Source: a virus. Taken from it: a DNA stretch of 49,840 bases. Both the position numbers and the translations under genes were made by a program. Within the stretch, counting starts at the first letter, position 1. The number at the start of each line of letters is the position of its first letter. The notes under the pieces are model-generated. The model was not told the origin of the DNA. It was given only the letters and a program-made list of their open reading frames with translations, and searched no databases. The stretch spans positions 1 through 49,840 of IMG/VR virus record IMGVR_UViG_3300022542_000375; one strand, written 5' to 3'. Positions 31,601 through 40,101 of the stretch are shown one piece after another.

Positions 31601-31717
31601 TTTAATTATATCTTTGGGTTCATCCGCAAACAAATCAATAACTTTTTCTTGTGTCTTATCTGCAAATAAATCTAAGGGTTCTTTTAAGATTTTATCTTTA
31701 AATAAATCTAAAGGCAT
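28640..31717 (-). CDS. large internal virion (DNA ejection) protein, 1025 aa
   Basis: Position and size equal T7 gp16, the protein that leaves the capsid with the DNA and forms the channel. The N-terminus has three short repeats with the core LDLFKDK, LDLFADK, IDLFADE. Hydrophobic helices lie around residues 155-225 (ALSSIGTGAIIAGG). The segment EYWYSNVLSGIPTHVVNTVSN recalls phage proteins of this class. No peptidoglycan-cutting domain is evident. The C-terminus is very basic. It is the last gene of the leftward arm. Confidence 0.75.
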   Translation of the reverse strand: MPLDLFKDKILKEPLDLFADKTQEKVIDLFADEPKDIIKPTVSEEQPDITADQVYPPLGVGTEPPKPIDLKALGEYGTNIPKEMFGMLARPTTGMVKGLNTLLRDTAGLIGWRDGQEYFGKNVLAGERTIEQLKTPLTDPVSDLGLSLLMGAVGSGLSHTVMAKYIPHMVTSAKAALSSIGTGAIIAGGTDYITNRVLEEIEPMVEKANLSPQVKTMLRITAPLIIGAVADMTLGTYGEMKLRQPELSQTAKHIKSVKPKIKVKKPPPSVADIADDLPKYAGSVNLQRQDISAQAKRIEVEFFNTKGIKTRKSQKELIKKAHRIFENLTEDPVYFNKRVQDIAGGMTPSIEEELAFRLMNANKFEAFVDTAERVARGELPKNVLDDMQKGMQELFFDVTNPLAANAGRRLSMYNIVVAKDKAFKAIAQLNKKLDSRQLEELSKVDWDDIDSVTTFIKRIPKPKLKEYVYEYWYSNVLSGIPTHVVNTVSNTLWRDFQIPHRALTAGIDRVLHTFGKKQRTRYINEVVPLMVGVVRGKRKAIKAAGEIWHQEYYDTATKWGQEAFAASSAFSRSPNKTVRKVGKYFTSPLRAMQAMDVYSKSLAQDAQLGALAIRSALQKGLKGIAKKNFVKEFTANPPDWAMDDIVKYGRYATFTDSPGKISKAVDQLRKSIPGGRLIIPFVNTIGNLLKRGVEMTPGVGLALAKGQNPAEVIAKQIEGLTLGLYVMMKVHNGEITGAAPKNKAARERFYAQGKLPNAWKIGDTYYQYRRIEPFNYPIAFAANAYQAIVDAKDEETATDIMHKVGVEFKNHLIDSSYMEGLARLVNRHDKMKGFVPKTLSSFVPWSSFWRSMDRAFNVMTEGSAKVRDTTTWKGAFGSVIPGLTSPAKIDVWGEDITLSEDVTTWQSKGIEAFKQWLPYKWRKETDDPTEKGLKILEIYPSPPSQRFKYRGKEGKFDEDIYRDLMISYGHHAKKYLDKQFKSPFIKKHMRNKQRHPILQKTFNKQLSRFRNHYRKIAIAKQLKRK

Positions 31718-31719
31718 AA

Positions 31720-32733
31720 TTATTTACCTTTTCTCGTGCTGTATGCTTTAATAACTTCTTCCCTAGTTTTACCATATTTTTTCATATTATATTCAACATC
31801 TTCTTCAGACAATCCTTCTGGCAATGTCCCCGCTGTGCGTGCTGGTTCAAATGCCTCAGCTTCGGGAACAGTCAATAAATCCCCAAAGTTTTGATTAATT
31901 TCTTCAGGCGTCCATCCCTTGTTTATCAACTCATTTATAATTGTTTCGTCATCACTATATCCCAAAGCATCACCAATAGCTGTTCTTGTCTCAGTAATAT
32001 TATTAAATACTATCCCTTTATTTGCTGTTGGAATATTATCTAATGTTGTTATTGTTTCCTCTGCTTCAAGACTTTCTTTATATTCAATATCAATTTCTTC
32101 AACAGCTTTACGGATTGATTTGATTTTACCCATTCCGCCTTTGCGGAAATCAAACGCTTTATCTGCTGCACGGATAATTTTAGTTCTTGTCTCTGGATCT
32201 ACTTTCTCTAAATCAGATACTTCATATAAATCCTGAACCTCATTTAAAATTTCCCTTTCATCCTTATTTAAATCAGGAGCTTTTGGTGTTCCTAATAATG
32301 CTAATTTTTTCTTTTTCAGTTTGATATCTAATTCTTTGCCTTCTCTCTCTAATGGGGTTAATGGTCTTGGACCTGCCCTTGGTGCTACTGGCTTAGACCA
32401 TGGCATCAATCCTTTAGCTTCTTCTGTGGGTAGGAGCCCCTTAACTGTCCTATATAATTTTTGTTTTGGTTCTTTTTCTTTTTCCGGCTGAATTGATTGA
32501 AATTGTTTAACCACCTTAATCAATTCCATCATTAGTTCCGTTCCAGATTCATTATCAAGATTATTTTCTTGTGCAAATTTCTGAACCCCTTCTGGGGTAT
32601 AATCACCTTGCTGTATGAACTTAGCACCAAGTTCCCTAATCAATTTAGCTTTTCGACGCTGACCAAATCCCGCCAGTCCTTGGAGAAGCTGTTGACGTTC
32701 CGCCACATTTGCTTGTATAAGTGATCCAAGCAT
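31720..32733 (-). CDS. internal virion-type protein, 337 aa
   Basis: Almost all helical and charged: Gln-rich N-terminus (AERQQLLQGLAGFGQRRK), Lys/Pro linker, long acidic coiled-coil-like middle. AAGGAGG precedes the ATG. Placed between other ejection-type proteins, so it is probably co-packaged in the capsid. No enzymatic motif. Confidence 0.6.
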   Translation of the reverse strand: MLGSLIQANVAERQQLLQGLAGFGQRRKAKLIRELGAKFIQQGDYTPEGVQKFAQENNLDNESGTELMMELIKVVKQFQSIQPEKEKEPKQKLYRTVKGLLPTEEAKGLMPWSKPVAPRAGPRPLTPLEREGKELDIKLKKKKLALLGTPKAPDLNKDEREILNEVQDLYEVSDLEKVDPETRTKIIRAADKAFDFRKGGMGKIKSIRKAVEEIDIEYKESLEAEETITTLDNIPTANKGIVFNNITETRTAIGDALGYSDDETIINELINKGWTPEEINQNFGDLLTVPEAEAFEPARTAGTLPEGLSEEDVEYNMKKYGKTREEVIKAYSTRKGK

Positions 32734-32747
32734 TTAAATCCTCCTTA

Positions 32748-33800
32748 TTAATATCCTGGAATTGGGGGGAAACCAGCGCTCGCACCAGGAGTTGTAAATC
32801 CACCTCCTCCACCACCCACATTCTTAAACAAATCCATTATATGCGGATATGCTTGTAATGCCGTGCCCATTTGTCCCATCAAGGATGGTTGGTACTGCGC
32901 AGAAGTTGTCTGTGTCGGGATGCCATAGCGCATACCCTGCATCTGCATAGCGATTGGGGATATGAATTGCATATATTCTCTAGCGCCAACATTAGGCGCC
33001 ATTCCCGGCATCAATTGTAAAAGCTTATCTAGGGTACTAACCCCTGCGCCATATCCTGCTGTAGCCCCCCTAAGAACATCTCCACCTGCTCTTTCCATTG
33101 CACCATATGATCTTTGTCTTGCCCCCGGAATAAACTCAACTTGTCCACCGCCAACACCGATTGAAACAGGCTTTAAATATTTTTCCTCGGCCTTAGCTAC
33201 ACCACCTTGATATTTTTCAATGGCTGCTAATAAGCCTTCTTCTTCTTTTTGCAATTCTTCACCATAACGTTGTGTCCAATCTCGTCTAAAACCAACATCT
33301 TCTTCTAATTTTTCTCTAAATGACGGTTCAGCAGGAGCAACCCTTTCCACAGATGGGATCACGCCTTCCTCATAAAGATTGGCAATATTTGTTGCTTGTG
33401 GAGATGTAATTCCAATACCAACGTTTGCATCAAGACCAAGATCTTCTACTGCTTTAATCATACTACTAACATTAGCTTCGGAAGATGCTGTTGGAGACAG
33501 GCTACTCATAATGGTATCTGTTAATATTTTTAAATCCCCACCTGATACATTACCTTTTACTAAACTTTCAACCTTACTTTTAACATCTCCAATATCACCT
33601 ACTGTCGGAACACCTGCTTCGGTAACCGCAGATACACCAAACAATTCATCAATAAAACTATCCCATACTTGTTTTTGATCCTTCTCCCACTTGGCAGGTT
33701 CCATTCTCATTGTTTGTCTACCACCGCTTTTACCACCACCAAACAATCCACCTGCAATACCAGCAGCAGCGCCTCCTAATACACTTCCTAACAAACCCAT
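32748..33800 (-). CDS. internal virion-type protein with glycine zipper, 350 aa
   Basis: Residues 1-25 (LLGSVLGGAAAGIAGGLFGGG) form a glycine-zipper membrane segment, typical of proteins inserted into membranes during DNA entry. The rest is helical with a Gly-rich end (NVGGGGGGF). AAGGAGG precedes the ATG. Likely an ejection protein; the assignment rests on place and composition. Confidence 0.6.
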   Translation of the reverse strand: MGLLGSVLGGAAAGIAGGLFGGGKSGGRQTMRMEPAKWEKDQKQVWDSFIDELFGVSAVTEAGVPTVGDIGDVKSKVESLVKGNVSGGDLKILTDTIMSSLSPTASSEANVSSMIKAVEDLGLDANVGIGITSPQATNIANLYEEGVIPSVERVAPAEPSFREKLEEDVGFRRDWTQRYGEELQKEEEGLLAAIEKYQGGVAKAEEKYLKPVSIGVGGGQVEFIPGARQRSYGAMERAGGDVLRGATAGYGAGVSTLDKLLQLMPGMAPNVGAREYMQFISPIAMQMQGMRYGIPTQTTSAQYQPSLMGQMGTALQAYPHIMDLFKNVGGGGGGFTTPGASAGFPPIPGY

Positions 33801-33810
33801 ATTATCCTCC

Positions 33811-34584
33811 TTACATTAGCATTTGCGCCATTAATTTATATGGTGCTAATGGATCAGCACTACCTGAAATTTGTCCTAATTGCGCAAGGTTTCCAAGCAT
33901 ACCCGGTACCGCCATTTGCTGTTGTAATCCGGCTGCCATGGAGGGATATGCTTGTGCGCCTACTTGCTGTGCTATGCCTTGCCCTGCCCTTGCTAATGCA
34001 TCAGAAGCAACAGTACTTGACAAAATATTTCGACCTGCTAATTGATTCAATGTTCCTTGCATTCCCTGTGGTCCCATTCCCATACGCATTAAATTAGCAT
34101 ATTGATCCTGTAATGTCTGTCCAAATTGGGCTGCTTGTTCCGGCAACTGTCCTGCTGCTTGTGTCAATTGAGGGATAAGAGAAGATAAGAATCCCTGCAT
34201 CCCCGGTATGCCGGATACTGATGTGGGATACGTGCCTGCACCAACAAGTTGTTCGACATTAAATAATTCTGGTGCTGTGGTAGTTGCCCTTGGTTTAGGC
34301 TGTGTTGTTCTAGCACCCATTTGCCCACCTGGTCTTTGAACTCCACCGGTGGGTTGCCGAGGTTGAGTAGCTCCCGGCATTGCTGGATATCCCAAATATT
34401 GTCCTGCTTGAGCAGGTGAGAACTGTGTTCCTGCACCTATATTATAAACAGGTGCCAATTCCCCAGGAGTTATACCATACTCCCCCAACATAGAACGAAC
34501 ATGCTGTGGTGTTTGTGTACCTACCCACCCCGATATATCTTGAGGAGTCCATCCACGTTCTGCCATTAATTGTTGTAAAGCCAT
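33811..34584 (-). CDS. Gln/Pro-rich internal virion-type protein, 257 aa
   Basis: N-terminus with WTPQDISGWVG; residues 60-110 Pro/Gly/Gln-rich (QPRQPTGGVQRPGGQ), then Ala/Gln helices. GAGG precedes the ATG. The position equals T7 gp14. Function not shown. Confidence 0.55.
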   Translation of the reverse strand: MALQQLMAERGWTPQDISGWVGTQTPQHVRSMLGEYGITPGELAPVYNIGAGTQFSPAQAGQYLGYPAMPGATQPRQPTGGVQRPGGQMGARTTQPKPRATTTAPELFNVEQLVGAGTYPTSVSGIPGMQGFLSSLIPQLTQAAGQLPEQAAQFGQTLQDQYANLMRMGMGPQGMQGTLNQLAGRNILSSTVASDALARAGQGIAQQVGAQAYPSMAAGLQQQMAVPGMLGNLAQLGQISGSADPLAPYKLMAQMLM

Positions 34585-34596
34585 AAGTTTACCTCT

Positions 34597-34917
34597 TTAT
34601 AATCGCACTTCCCTTATTTTTCTTATACCGTTAATTGGGGCTATATTATCATTCCGAATATCAGTTATTATTTTACTTTGTTGTGGTTCAATTAAATGAC
34701 ATATTCCATTTTGTAAAACAATTATGTTTACACTATGCGCCCCATAAAGACTATTATCTTCTCTATAATAATTTATTTCAATTCTACCAACAGAAATATC
34801 ACCATATCCTTTATAAGCTAACCATCCTTTAAACATCATTGAAAAATCTTCACAATCACGACTTTCTGAAATAAAAGGATAATTATCTACTGGACATTTT
34901 AATAAAATTTGATCTAA
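34597..34917 (-). pseudogene. C-terminal part of a transglutaminase-like protein, behind an amber stop
   Basis: This frame continues that of 34918-35334 after TAG. It has no ATG, GTG or TTG before the ATG at 34839, yet the diagnostic segment ESRDCEDF lies upstream of that ATG, followed by GAHSVNII and HLIEPQ (a DCxDF plus H pattern of transglutaminase-like folds). So the natural protein likely spans both parts (245 codons). Either readthrough of UAG is used, or the gene is broken, or translation restarts at 34839 and loses the Cys. Confidence 0.65.
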
Positions 34918-35334
34918 CTACTGTTGATTTATTTGTCTATATACACTATCTGTTACGTGCCATTTACAATAATCTTCAAACAAAAGATCGGTATTCAAAA
35001 TTTGTTGTTTTAACATTCCAAAAGATATAGGACCAACTGGTAATAAATTTAAAGGGGAATCAATAAAATCAATTAATCCCATTACTATTAGGGAATTAAA
35101 TCGATCAATCCATGCGCCTAATTCCTCTATGGTATTCACATGTAATTGTGAATTACAAAAATCAATTAAATCATCTGGATGTACACCATATCGGAAATTA
35201 AATCGTTTCTTTAATATCCAAATAAATGGTTTTAATTCTGTATTTTCTAATGATTGTAAATATAATAACAAACTGATGTTTGAAAATGCTTGATAATCAG
35301 AGTAATATGGTTGTAAAAAATCTTTTAATAGCAT
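34918..35334 (-). CDS. N-terminal part of a tail-module protein ending at an amber codon, 138 aa
   Basis: ATG with AAGGAG. Helical, aromatic-rich (LQPYYSDYQAFSNISLLLYLQSLEN). It ends with QINQQ and TAG, and the same frame continues for 107 codons into the transglutaminase-like segment. The position, behind the glycine-rich adhesin, suggests an accessory or adhesin chaperone in the tail module. Confidence 0.65.
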   Translation of the reverse strand: MLLKDFLQPYYSDYQAFSNISLLLYLQSLENTELKPFIWILKKRFNFRYGVHPDDLIDFCNSQLHVNTIEELGAWIDRFNSLIVMGLIDFIDSPLNLLPVGPISFGMLKQQILNTDLLFEDYCKWHVTDSVYRQINQQ

Positions 35335-35335
35335 A

Positions 35336-36412
35336 CTAACTCCTTGGAATTTGCTGTGTAACTATGGTCCCAACTGAGCCATCGCCGCCATCTGTACCAA
35401 CGGCACCAACAGTACCCCCTAATCCCTTTGTACCTCCCGCAACTGTCCGTGCAGCGCCACCATCCAATGAAAGTGCCCCCTGGTATAAATAAGCCTGCAC
35501 GCCCCCTCCACCGCCCCCTCCACCAGCACCAGACCCATAAGTAGCACTATCAGCATTTTCACCGTTGCTTCCATTTTCACCGTTACAACTCACATCACAA
35601 GTAGCACCAAATGTTAAATTACCAGCGCATATAATTATAAGACTACTACTAGCATAACCACTAACTCCACCATCACCACAATTGCCTTGTCCTTTAGCAC
35701 CTAAAGCACCCTTAACCGATAATGTTGCATTAGCCCCATGACTACCAGTGCTAGTGGTAAAACTACCACCGCCACCACCGCCTCCATGACCACCGCTATT
35801 CTTTATCCCTTTATAAGCACCGCCACCATTACCAGCACGTGAAGTACCTTGAGAAGAGTAAGCATTTGCATTAAAAGTACCACCAAGGTTAATATGTGTG
35901 TTTCCCTTACTTAATCCTGACTGCCAACCAACAGCATCATGATCTCCACCCGAAGATGGATTTCTACTTGCCCCTCCTGCTTTGTCTCCAGCAGCTAAAG
36001 CATCATATGTCACTGTAGCAGTTCTATATCCTCCTCCCCCACCGCCACCGCCATCACCGCCTATCATGGAAGCACATTTTTCCATTATAGCATTTTTCAA
36101 TATGCCTGATTCAAAATAGTTAGCATAATAGTTTGGGATTATATCCCCATCATCAGCACCATATCCTTTACCGTCAAGATCGATTTCGCCATTGATTGTA
36201 ACGTCTCCACGAACAAACATTATCAAACCTTTGACACGATTTGTTGTAGAAACAATAATTCCATTATCAATGTTTACCGATGCATATTCTTTCACAATCC
36301 AAGAGCCTTCACTATCGGAATAATCATAATTAGATTGGGGATCAAAGGCACCATCTTTACCAGTACCGCCAAAAGGCATAGTATCTATTGCAGGATATCT
36401 TTTAACAGCCAT
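35336..36412 (-). CDS. glycine-rich tail-tip adhesin-like protein, 358 aa
   Basis: Several Gly runs (GGDGGGGGGGGYR, GGHGGGGGGGSF, GAGGGGGGGGV) separate variable loops, with few long hydrophobic stretches. This is the pattern of adhesins with packed polyglycine helices, as in the tip protein of phage S16 (gp38), where the loops bind the receptor. The N-terminus (INGEIDLDGKGYG) is beta-rich. GAGG precedes the ATG; it overlaps the next gene by one base. Confidence 0.65.
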   Translation of the reverse strand: MAVKRYPAIDTMPFGGTGKDGAFDPQSNYDYSDSEGSWIVKEYASVNIDNGIIVSTTNRVKGLIMFVRGDVTINGEIDLDGKGYGADDGDIIPNYYANYFESGILKNAIMEKCASMIGGDGGGGGGGGYRTATVTYDALAAGDKAGGASRNPSSGGDHDAVGWQSGLSKGNTHINLGGTFNANAYSSQGTSRAGNGGGAYKGIKNSGGHGGGGGGGSFTTSTGSHGANATLSVKGALGAKGQGNCGDGGVSGYASSSLIIICAGNLTFGATCDVSCNGENGSNGENADSATYGSGAGGGGGGGGVQAYLYQGALSLDGGAARTVAGGTKGLGGTVGAVGTDGGDGSVGTIVTQQIPRS

Positions 36413-36744
36413 TATGTAACCTCAACTCCACTACATGAGAAAACAACATCTGCGTGATTTGCTCTTACCAATAATGTATGCGTTGTTGCCATTGCCAAAC
36501 CAATATTTAAAACTAATGAACTATTTGGGTTTAATGTAGCATCATAGTATTTATAGTCCTCATTAGAAATTGCCCCAATAGCACCATCAACATGTGCTAA
36601 CCGAAATGTTCTTTGTGTCGCCCCTATATTACAGATTGTGATTTCACTGACTATTGCTTCTGTACTTGCTGGTACTGTATATAATGCAGTATCCGTATCA
36701 GCAGTTACTACTGTAGCACCTAAACGTTTATATACCCTTGCCAT
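36412..36744 (-). CDS. tail fibre-associated protein, 110 aa
   Basis: Beta-rich (VVTADTDTALYTVPASTEAIVSEITICNIGATQRTFRLA), a pattern common in small tail or fibre proteins of phages. GGGGG precedes the ATG. Probably a fibre or baseplate decoration, by family resemblance and position. Confidence 0.65.
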   Translation of the reverse strand: MARVYKRLGATVVTADTDTALYTVPASTEAIVSEITICNIGATQRTFRLAHVDGAIGAISNEDYKYYDATLNPNSSLVLNIGLAMATTHTLLVRANHADVVFSCSGVEVT

Positions 36745-36746
36745 TA

Positions 36747-37109
36747 TTACATACCCCCAAACAGTAATATATCAGGTATAGGATCTTCGGAAGCAATCGT
36801 CATTGTTTCATCCCCACCATCATTGTTTTCAGTAAATGTTATATTTTCCCCTGCAAGTAATTTACCATTCACAAACCCAACAGTAGTATCATTAGATGAA
36901 ATAACTACACCGGAACCAGCAGCTAACGCTGCTATAAACACGTCTTGAGCATCCTGCTTTGCTAATAGATTTGCTTCACCATCTCTAGCATTTGTTATCT
37001 CAGTTTCTAATGCTGCGACATCTGTATATAATTCAGTATCATTTGCATTAACTTTTGTTTTTAATGCATCTTTAACTGTATCTGACCCTAATATTGTACT
37101 TTGTGCCAT
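36747..37109 (-). CDS. tail fibre stem protein, 120 aa
   Basis: A helical first half (DTELYTDVAALETEITNARDGEANLLAKQ, residues 24-52) and the segment VVISSNDTTVGFVNGKLLAG plus ITFTENNDGGDETMTI, found in many phage fibre stems. GAGG precedes the ATG. Likely trimeric. Confidence 0.65.
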   Translation of the reverse strand: MAQSTILGSDTVKDALKTKVNANDTELYTDVAALETEITNARDGEANLLAKQDAQDVFIAALAAGSGVVISSNDTTVGFVNGKLLAGENITFTENNDGGDETMTIASEDPIPDILLFGGM

Positions 37110-37110
37110 A

Positions 37111-39435
37111 TCATATCCTCAATGGTCTGAATTTAACCATCATACCATTAACATATAATGGCCATCCTGTTAAAACTACATCATTAATATATATTTGAAA
37201 TGACCATGCATTAATATTTATTTTCTTAAACAAAGGTGCTGTAGAAGATTCTACTAGAAATAGTGCATCATCCACATCCATCATTGCTTCGTCGACTGTT
37301 AATCCATCATATACATCTAATGCATATGAAACTAAATCATGAGCTTCTGCACCATTTGTATAAAATTTGGCTGAAACAGATGCACCACCCTTAGAGCTTG
37401 CAATAATTTGCATATCAGTTAAATTGGCGCTTGTAAATGGCATGGTGATATACGCGCTGGCAAATTTAGAATCAACATGGATAATACTCTGGTCCTTGTA
37501 GTCAGAAGAATCTAGTTTATATATGTAGCCATCATTACCACCAATAAAAAATTCACCACAAAAATTACCAAAGCACGATGGGACCAATACTGTTTTCAAA
37601 ATAATACCAGATGTATCAGGATCGCCTGTAGCATCCTTAAAATACACTGTGTCATATCCTAGGGTATCATCATCACCATAAAACCATTGGTGGTCTTCTA
37701 GGTTACCAATTACTGCTTGGTTAGTACATTTCTGACCACCTTTAATTATCACATCAGGTTGTACATCGAATGAAGGATCGCCACCTGCTGCAATCTCACA
37801 TCGATAAATATCAGTTTCACCAGATTTAAGTGTCCATTTATACACACTACTTGTTAATTCATGCAAATACAATTCATATTCTGCCCAAGCGTATCGCACA
37901 CCCACTTGTTCTGGATTCGTTGTGGGTATCTTAACGTGAGATACCAACACACGATGATGCCCAGGCATACAAAGCATATATTGACCATCAATCGGATAGT
38001 ATGCTGCAAATGCATCAGCAGTTATCCAATTATCTATAATCCTATTATATATTGGATCAGATGCAGAAAATGTTCTCAAATCACCATACTCAGTCACGCC
38101 TGATATGGCGTCGGCACCATCTTCTGATGTAAAGAAAATATCATTAATTACGGACATTGCTGTTTTATGTGTTGCCCATACTCGTTGGAATAATACCGGT
38201 AATGCATAATCAGTGGGTGATGTCCCTGTTAATTTACAAAGATAGGGTTGTGCTTGTGTACCAAACACATATAATTCAGCATATAGATTTACAATCGCAC
38301 CAATCTCATAGTTATTTTTGTTTTCATCTACTGCACCAACATACCCACCACCATCCGAAGTTGACCAATCTAAATGTGTAAGGTTACTGTACCAGATATA
38401 TCCAGGATTATCTGGATCTCCACCAAGAAAAAGTCTTGAGGTTGATACAGTACCAAAAGTTGCTTTGGGAGGCATACCTGGGCGCAAACTCATAATAGGA
38501 TTCTTGTCTGTATCAGCAGACCATGATCCTGTATAATGATATCCTAAACCACCAGCAGCCACATCAGTACAATGACATTTAATATAATGGGAAGCATCAC
38601 CATTGGCATATTCTACTGAAAAATAATATGACACATTTGGGCTTAACTCATTAGCAATATCACCAGCAACAAATGTAGTTGAATATTCAGTAGCCGTATC
38701 AGAAACGTTTGTGTTTAATGGCGCTGCTACTAATGTACGAGTAGCTAACACAGAATTATCAGCTACTAATCGAATTTTAATTATAACATCTTGATCATCT
38801 GTTCCGGTATAACCATTACCATTTTTTGATAATTTTGCTGTTACTGTTGTGGGCGGTATTGTGTATCCAGCTGTAAATGTTTGTGATGTAAATTTATAAG
38901 CTATCCTAGTATTCGTGCCATTACCAAGTGCTAAATTAGAATCATCTGAACCTGCACTATTTCTAAATTGGTAACCAGATGTTCCTGTTCCATCATCATA
39001 AGCTATTTTAATATTTGAAATACCGTCTAAGTATTTTAAATAACTTCCATCCATTAAAATAGCCACACCATTATAGGCGACTATTTCGGCATCACCTTCC
39101 AGTGTGCCAATAAGTGTTAACGTTCCCGAATTATTATAATAGAGTTTATAATTAGCATCAACAAGAAGTTCATAATTTGTCCCCCCTATAGGTGCCCGAA
39201 TAAATGCTTTAACGGGGGAATTACTTGTGGTAGCTGTTAAATTATATTTGGTAATCGGGGATCTTGATTCTAATTGGCCACCACGATTAATTTTAAAATT
39301 AATCAGAGCAGCACATTCCGTCTGACGTATTTGTGTTGCTGGAACAGACGTATTTAGTCCGTGTGGGAATCCCTGAAAACTTATAGCGCTTTGCTGACTC
39401 TGTCTGCGCTGTGCTTGTGCTATTCTTCTCCACAT
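37111..39435 (-). CDS. tail tubular protein B-like (nozzle) protein, 774 aa
   Basis: Position after the adaptor, size and the N-terminal pattern (FPHGLNTSVPATQIRQTECAALINFKINRGGQLESRSP) match T7 gp12-type nozzle proteins. Repeated strands across the protein fit a beta-propeller. ATG 39435 is used, with GGAAG from the end of the upstream gene as ribosome-binding site. Part of the short tail that guides DNA out. Confidence 0.75.
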   Translation of the reverse strand: MWRRIAQAQRRQSQQSAISFQGFPHGLNTSVPATQIRQTECAALINFKINRGGQLESRSPITKYNLTATTSNSPVKAFIRAPIGGTNYELLVDANYKLYYNNSGTLTLIGTLEGDAEIVAYNGVAILMDGSYLKYLDGISNIKIAYDDGTGTSGYQFRNSAGSDDSNLALGNGTNTRIAYKFTSQTFTAGYTIPPTTVTAKLSKNGNGYTGTDDQDVIIKIRLVADNSVLATRTLVAAPLNTNVSDTATEYSTTFVAGDIANELSPNVSYYFSVEYANGDASHYIKCHCTDVAAGGLGYHYTGSWSADTDKNPIMSLRPGMPPKATFGTVSTSRLFLGGDPDNPGYIWYSNLTHLDWSTSDGGGYVGAVDENKNNYEIGAIVNLYAELYVFGTQAQPYLCKLTGTSPTDYALPVLFQRVWATHKTAMSVINDIFFTSEDGADAISGVTEYGDLRTFSASDPIYNRIIDNWITADAFAAYYPIDGQYMLCMPGHHRVLVSHVKIPTTNPEQVGVRYAWAEYELYLHELTSSVYKWTLKSGETDIYRCEIAAGGDPSFDVQPDVIIKGGQKCTNQAVIGNLEDHQWFYGDDDTLGYDTVYFKDATGDPDTSGIILKTVLVPSCFGNFCGEFFIGGNDGYIYKLDSSDYKDQSIIHVDSKFASAYITMPFTSANLTDMQIIASSKGGASVSAKFYTNGAEAHDLVSYALDVYDGLTVDEAMMDVDDALFLVESSTAPLFKKININAWSFQIYINDVVLTGWPLYVNGMMVKFRPLRI

Positions 39436-39437
39436 AA

Positions 39438-40100
39438 TCACTTCCACTTGGGTGTTATTTTTATTGTTTTTGTGCGTCTCATCCTCATAATCTTTAATGC
39501 TCTATTCTGAAACAGATCTTTTAGTATACTTTCAATTTGAACATCCAACTCATTTCGATATTTAGCGAGTAATTTTACGCCCTCAATAATTTCTTGATTA
39601 AACAGATTTTTATATGGCATCGTCCCACCTGTTGTCAGTGGAATAAAGTTTGGAAAATACTTTAACCTAACAGTATACGCATCATCAGGAGCTTCTTTAA
39701 ACCAAAGGTAGTCCCCTACTATACAGTATTCATCTGGTTGCGATCTATGGCTAGTATTACCTGCTTCTTCTTCATTTATAGTATCATACAGATCTTCCTC
39801 TTCACACCAATCCATAGGTTCATATGTATCAACCCATATTCGATGTGGAACCCATAGGTCACCCATTGTATTATCAGCAAGCGCATAACTTTGCGTTCCA
39901 GCCACAGTGGTAACCGTTCCTGTTCCAGTTCGTATTAATTCTGACTTTTCATAAACAAGAATTTCATATGTCATTTCAAGACATTTATTGATATAGGCAA
40001 GTAATTCCGCATCGGAATATAATACTTTATCTTCATCCCGTAATTCATACCGAACATCAGTTTTAATTGTAGTTGTTGTAACTGTTCTTGCTGCGCCCAT
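39438..40100 (-). CDS. tail adaptor (T7 gp11-like) protein, 220 aa
   Basis: Connects portal and nozzle. Helical N-terminus (YSDAELLAYINKCLEMTYEIL), beta segments (SYALADNTMGDLWVPHRIWVD), then helical C-terminus, as in T7 gp11 and P22 gp4-type adaptors. Its stop lies next to the next gene's start. AAGGTGA precedes the ATG. Confidence 0.75.
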   Translation of the reverse strand: MGAARTVTTTTIKTDVRYELRDEDKVLYSDAELLAYINKCLEMTYEILVYEKSELIRTGTGTVTTVAGTQSYALADNTMGDLWVPHRIWVDTYEPMDWCEEEDLYDTINEEEAGNTSHRSQPDEYCIVGDYLWFKEAPDDAYTVRLKYFPNFIPLTTGGTMPYKNLFNQEIIEGVKLLAKYRNELDVQIESILKDLFQNRALKIMRMRRTKTIKITPKWK

Positions 40101-40101
40101 G

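Noticed and set aside
34918-34920. Genome-wide amber recoding
   Set aside because: TAG is a natural end in several genes (for example 3123, 3837, 8214, 24100) with overlaps that require termination, so any readthrough must be local.
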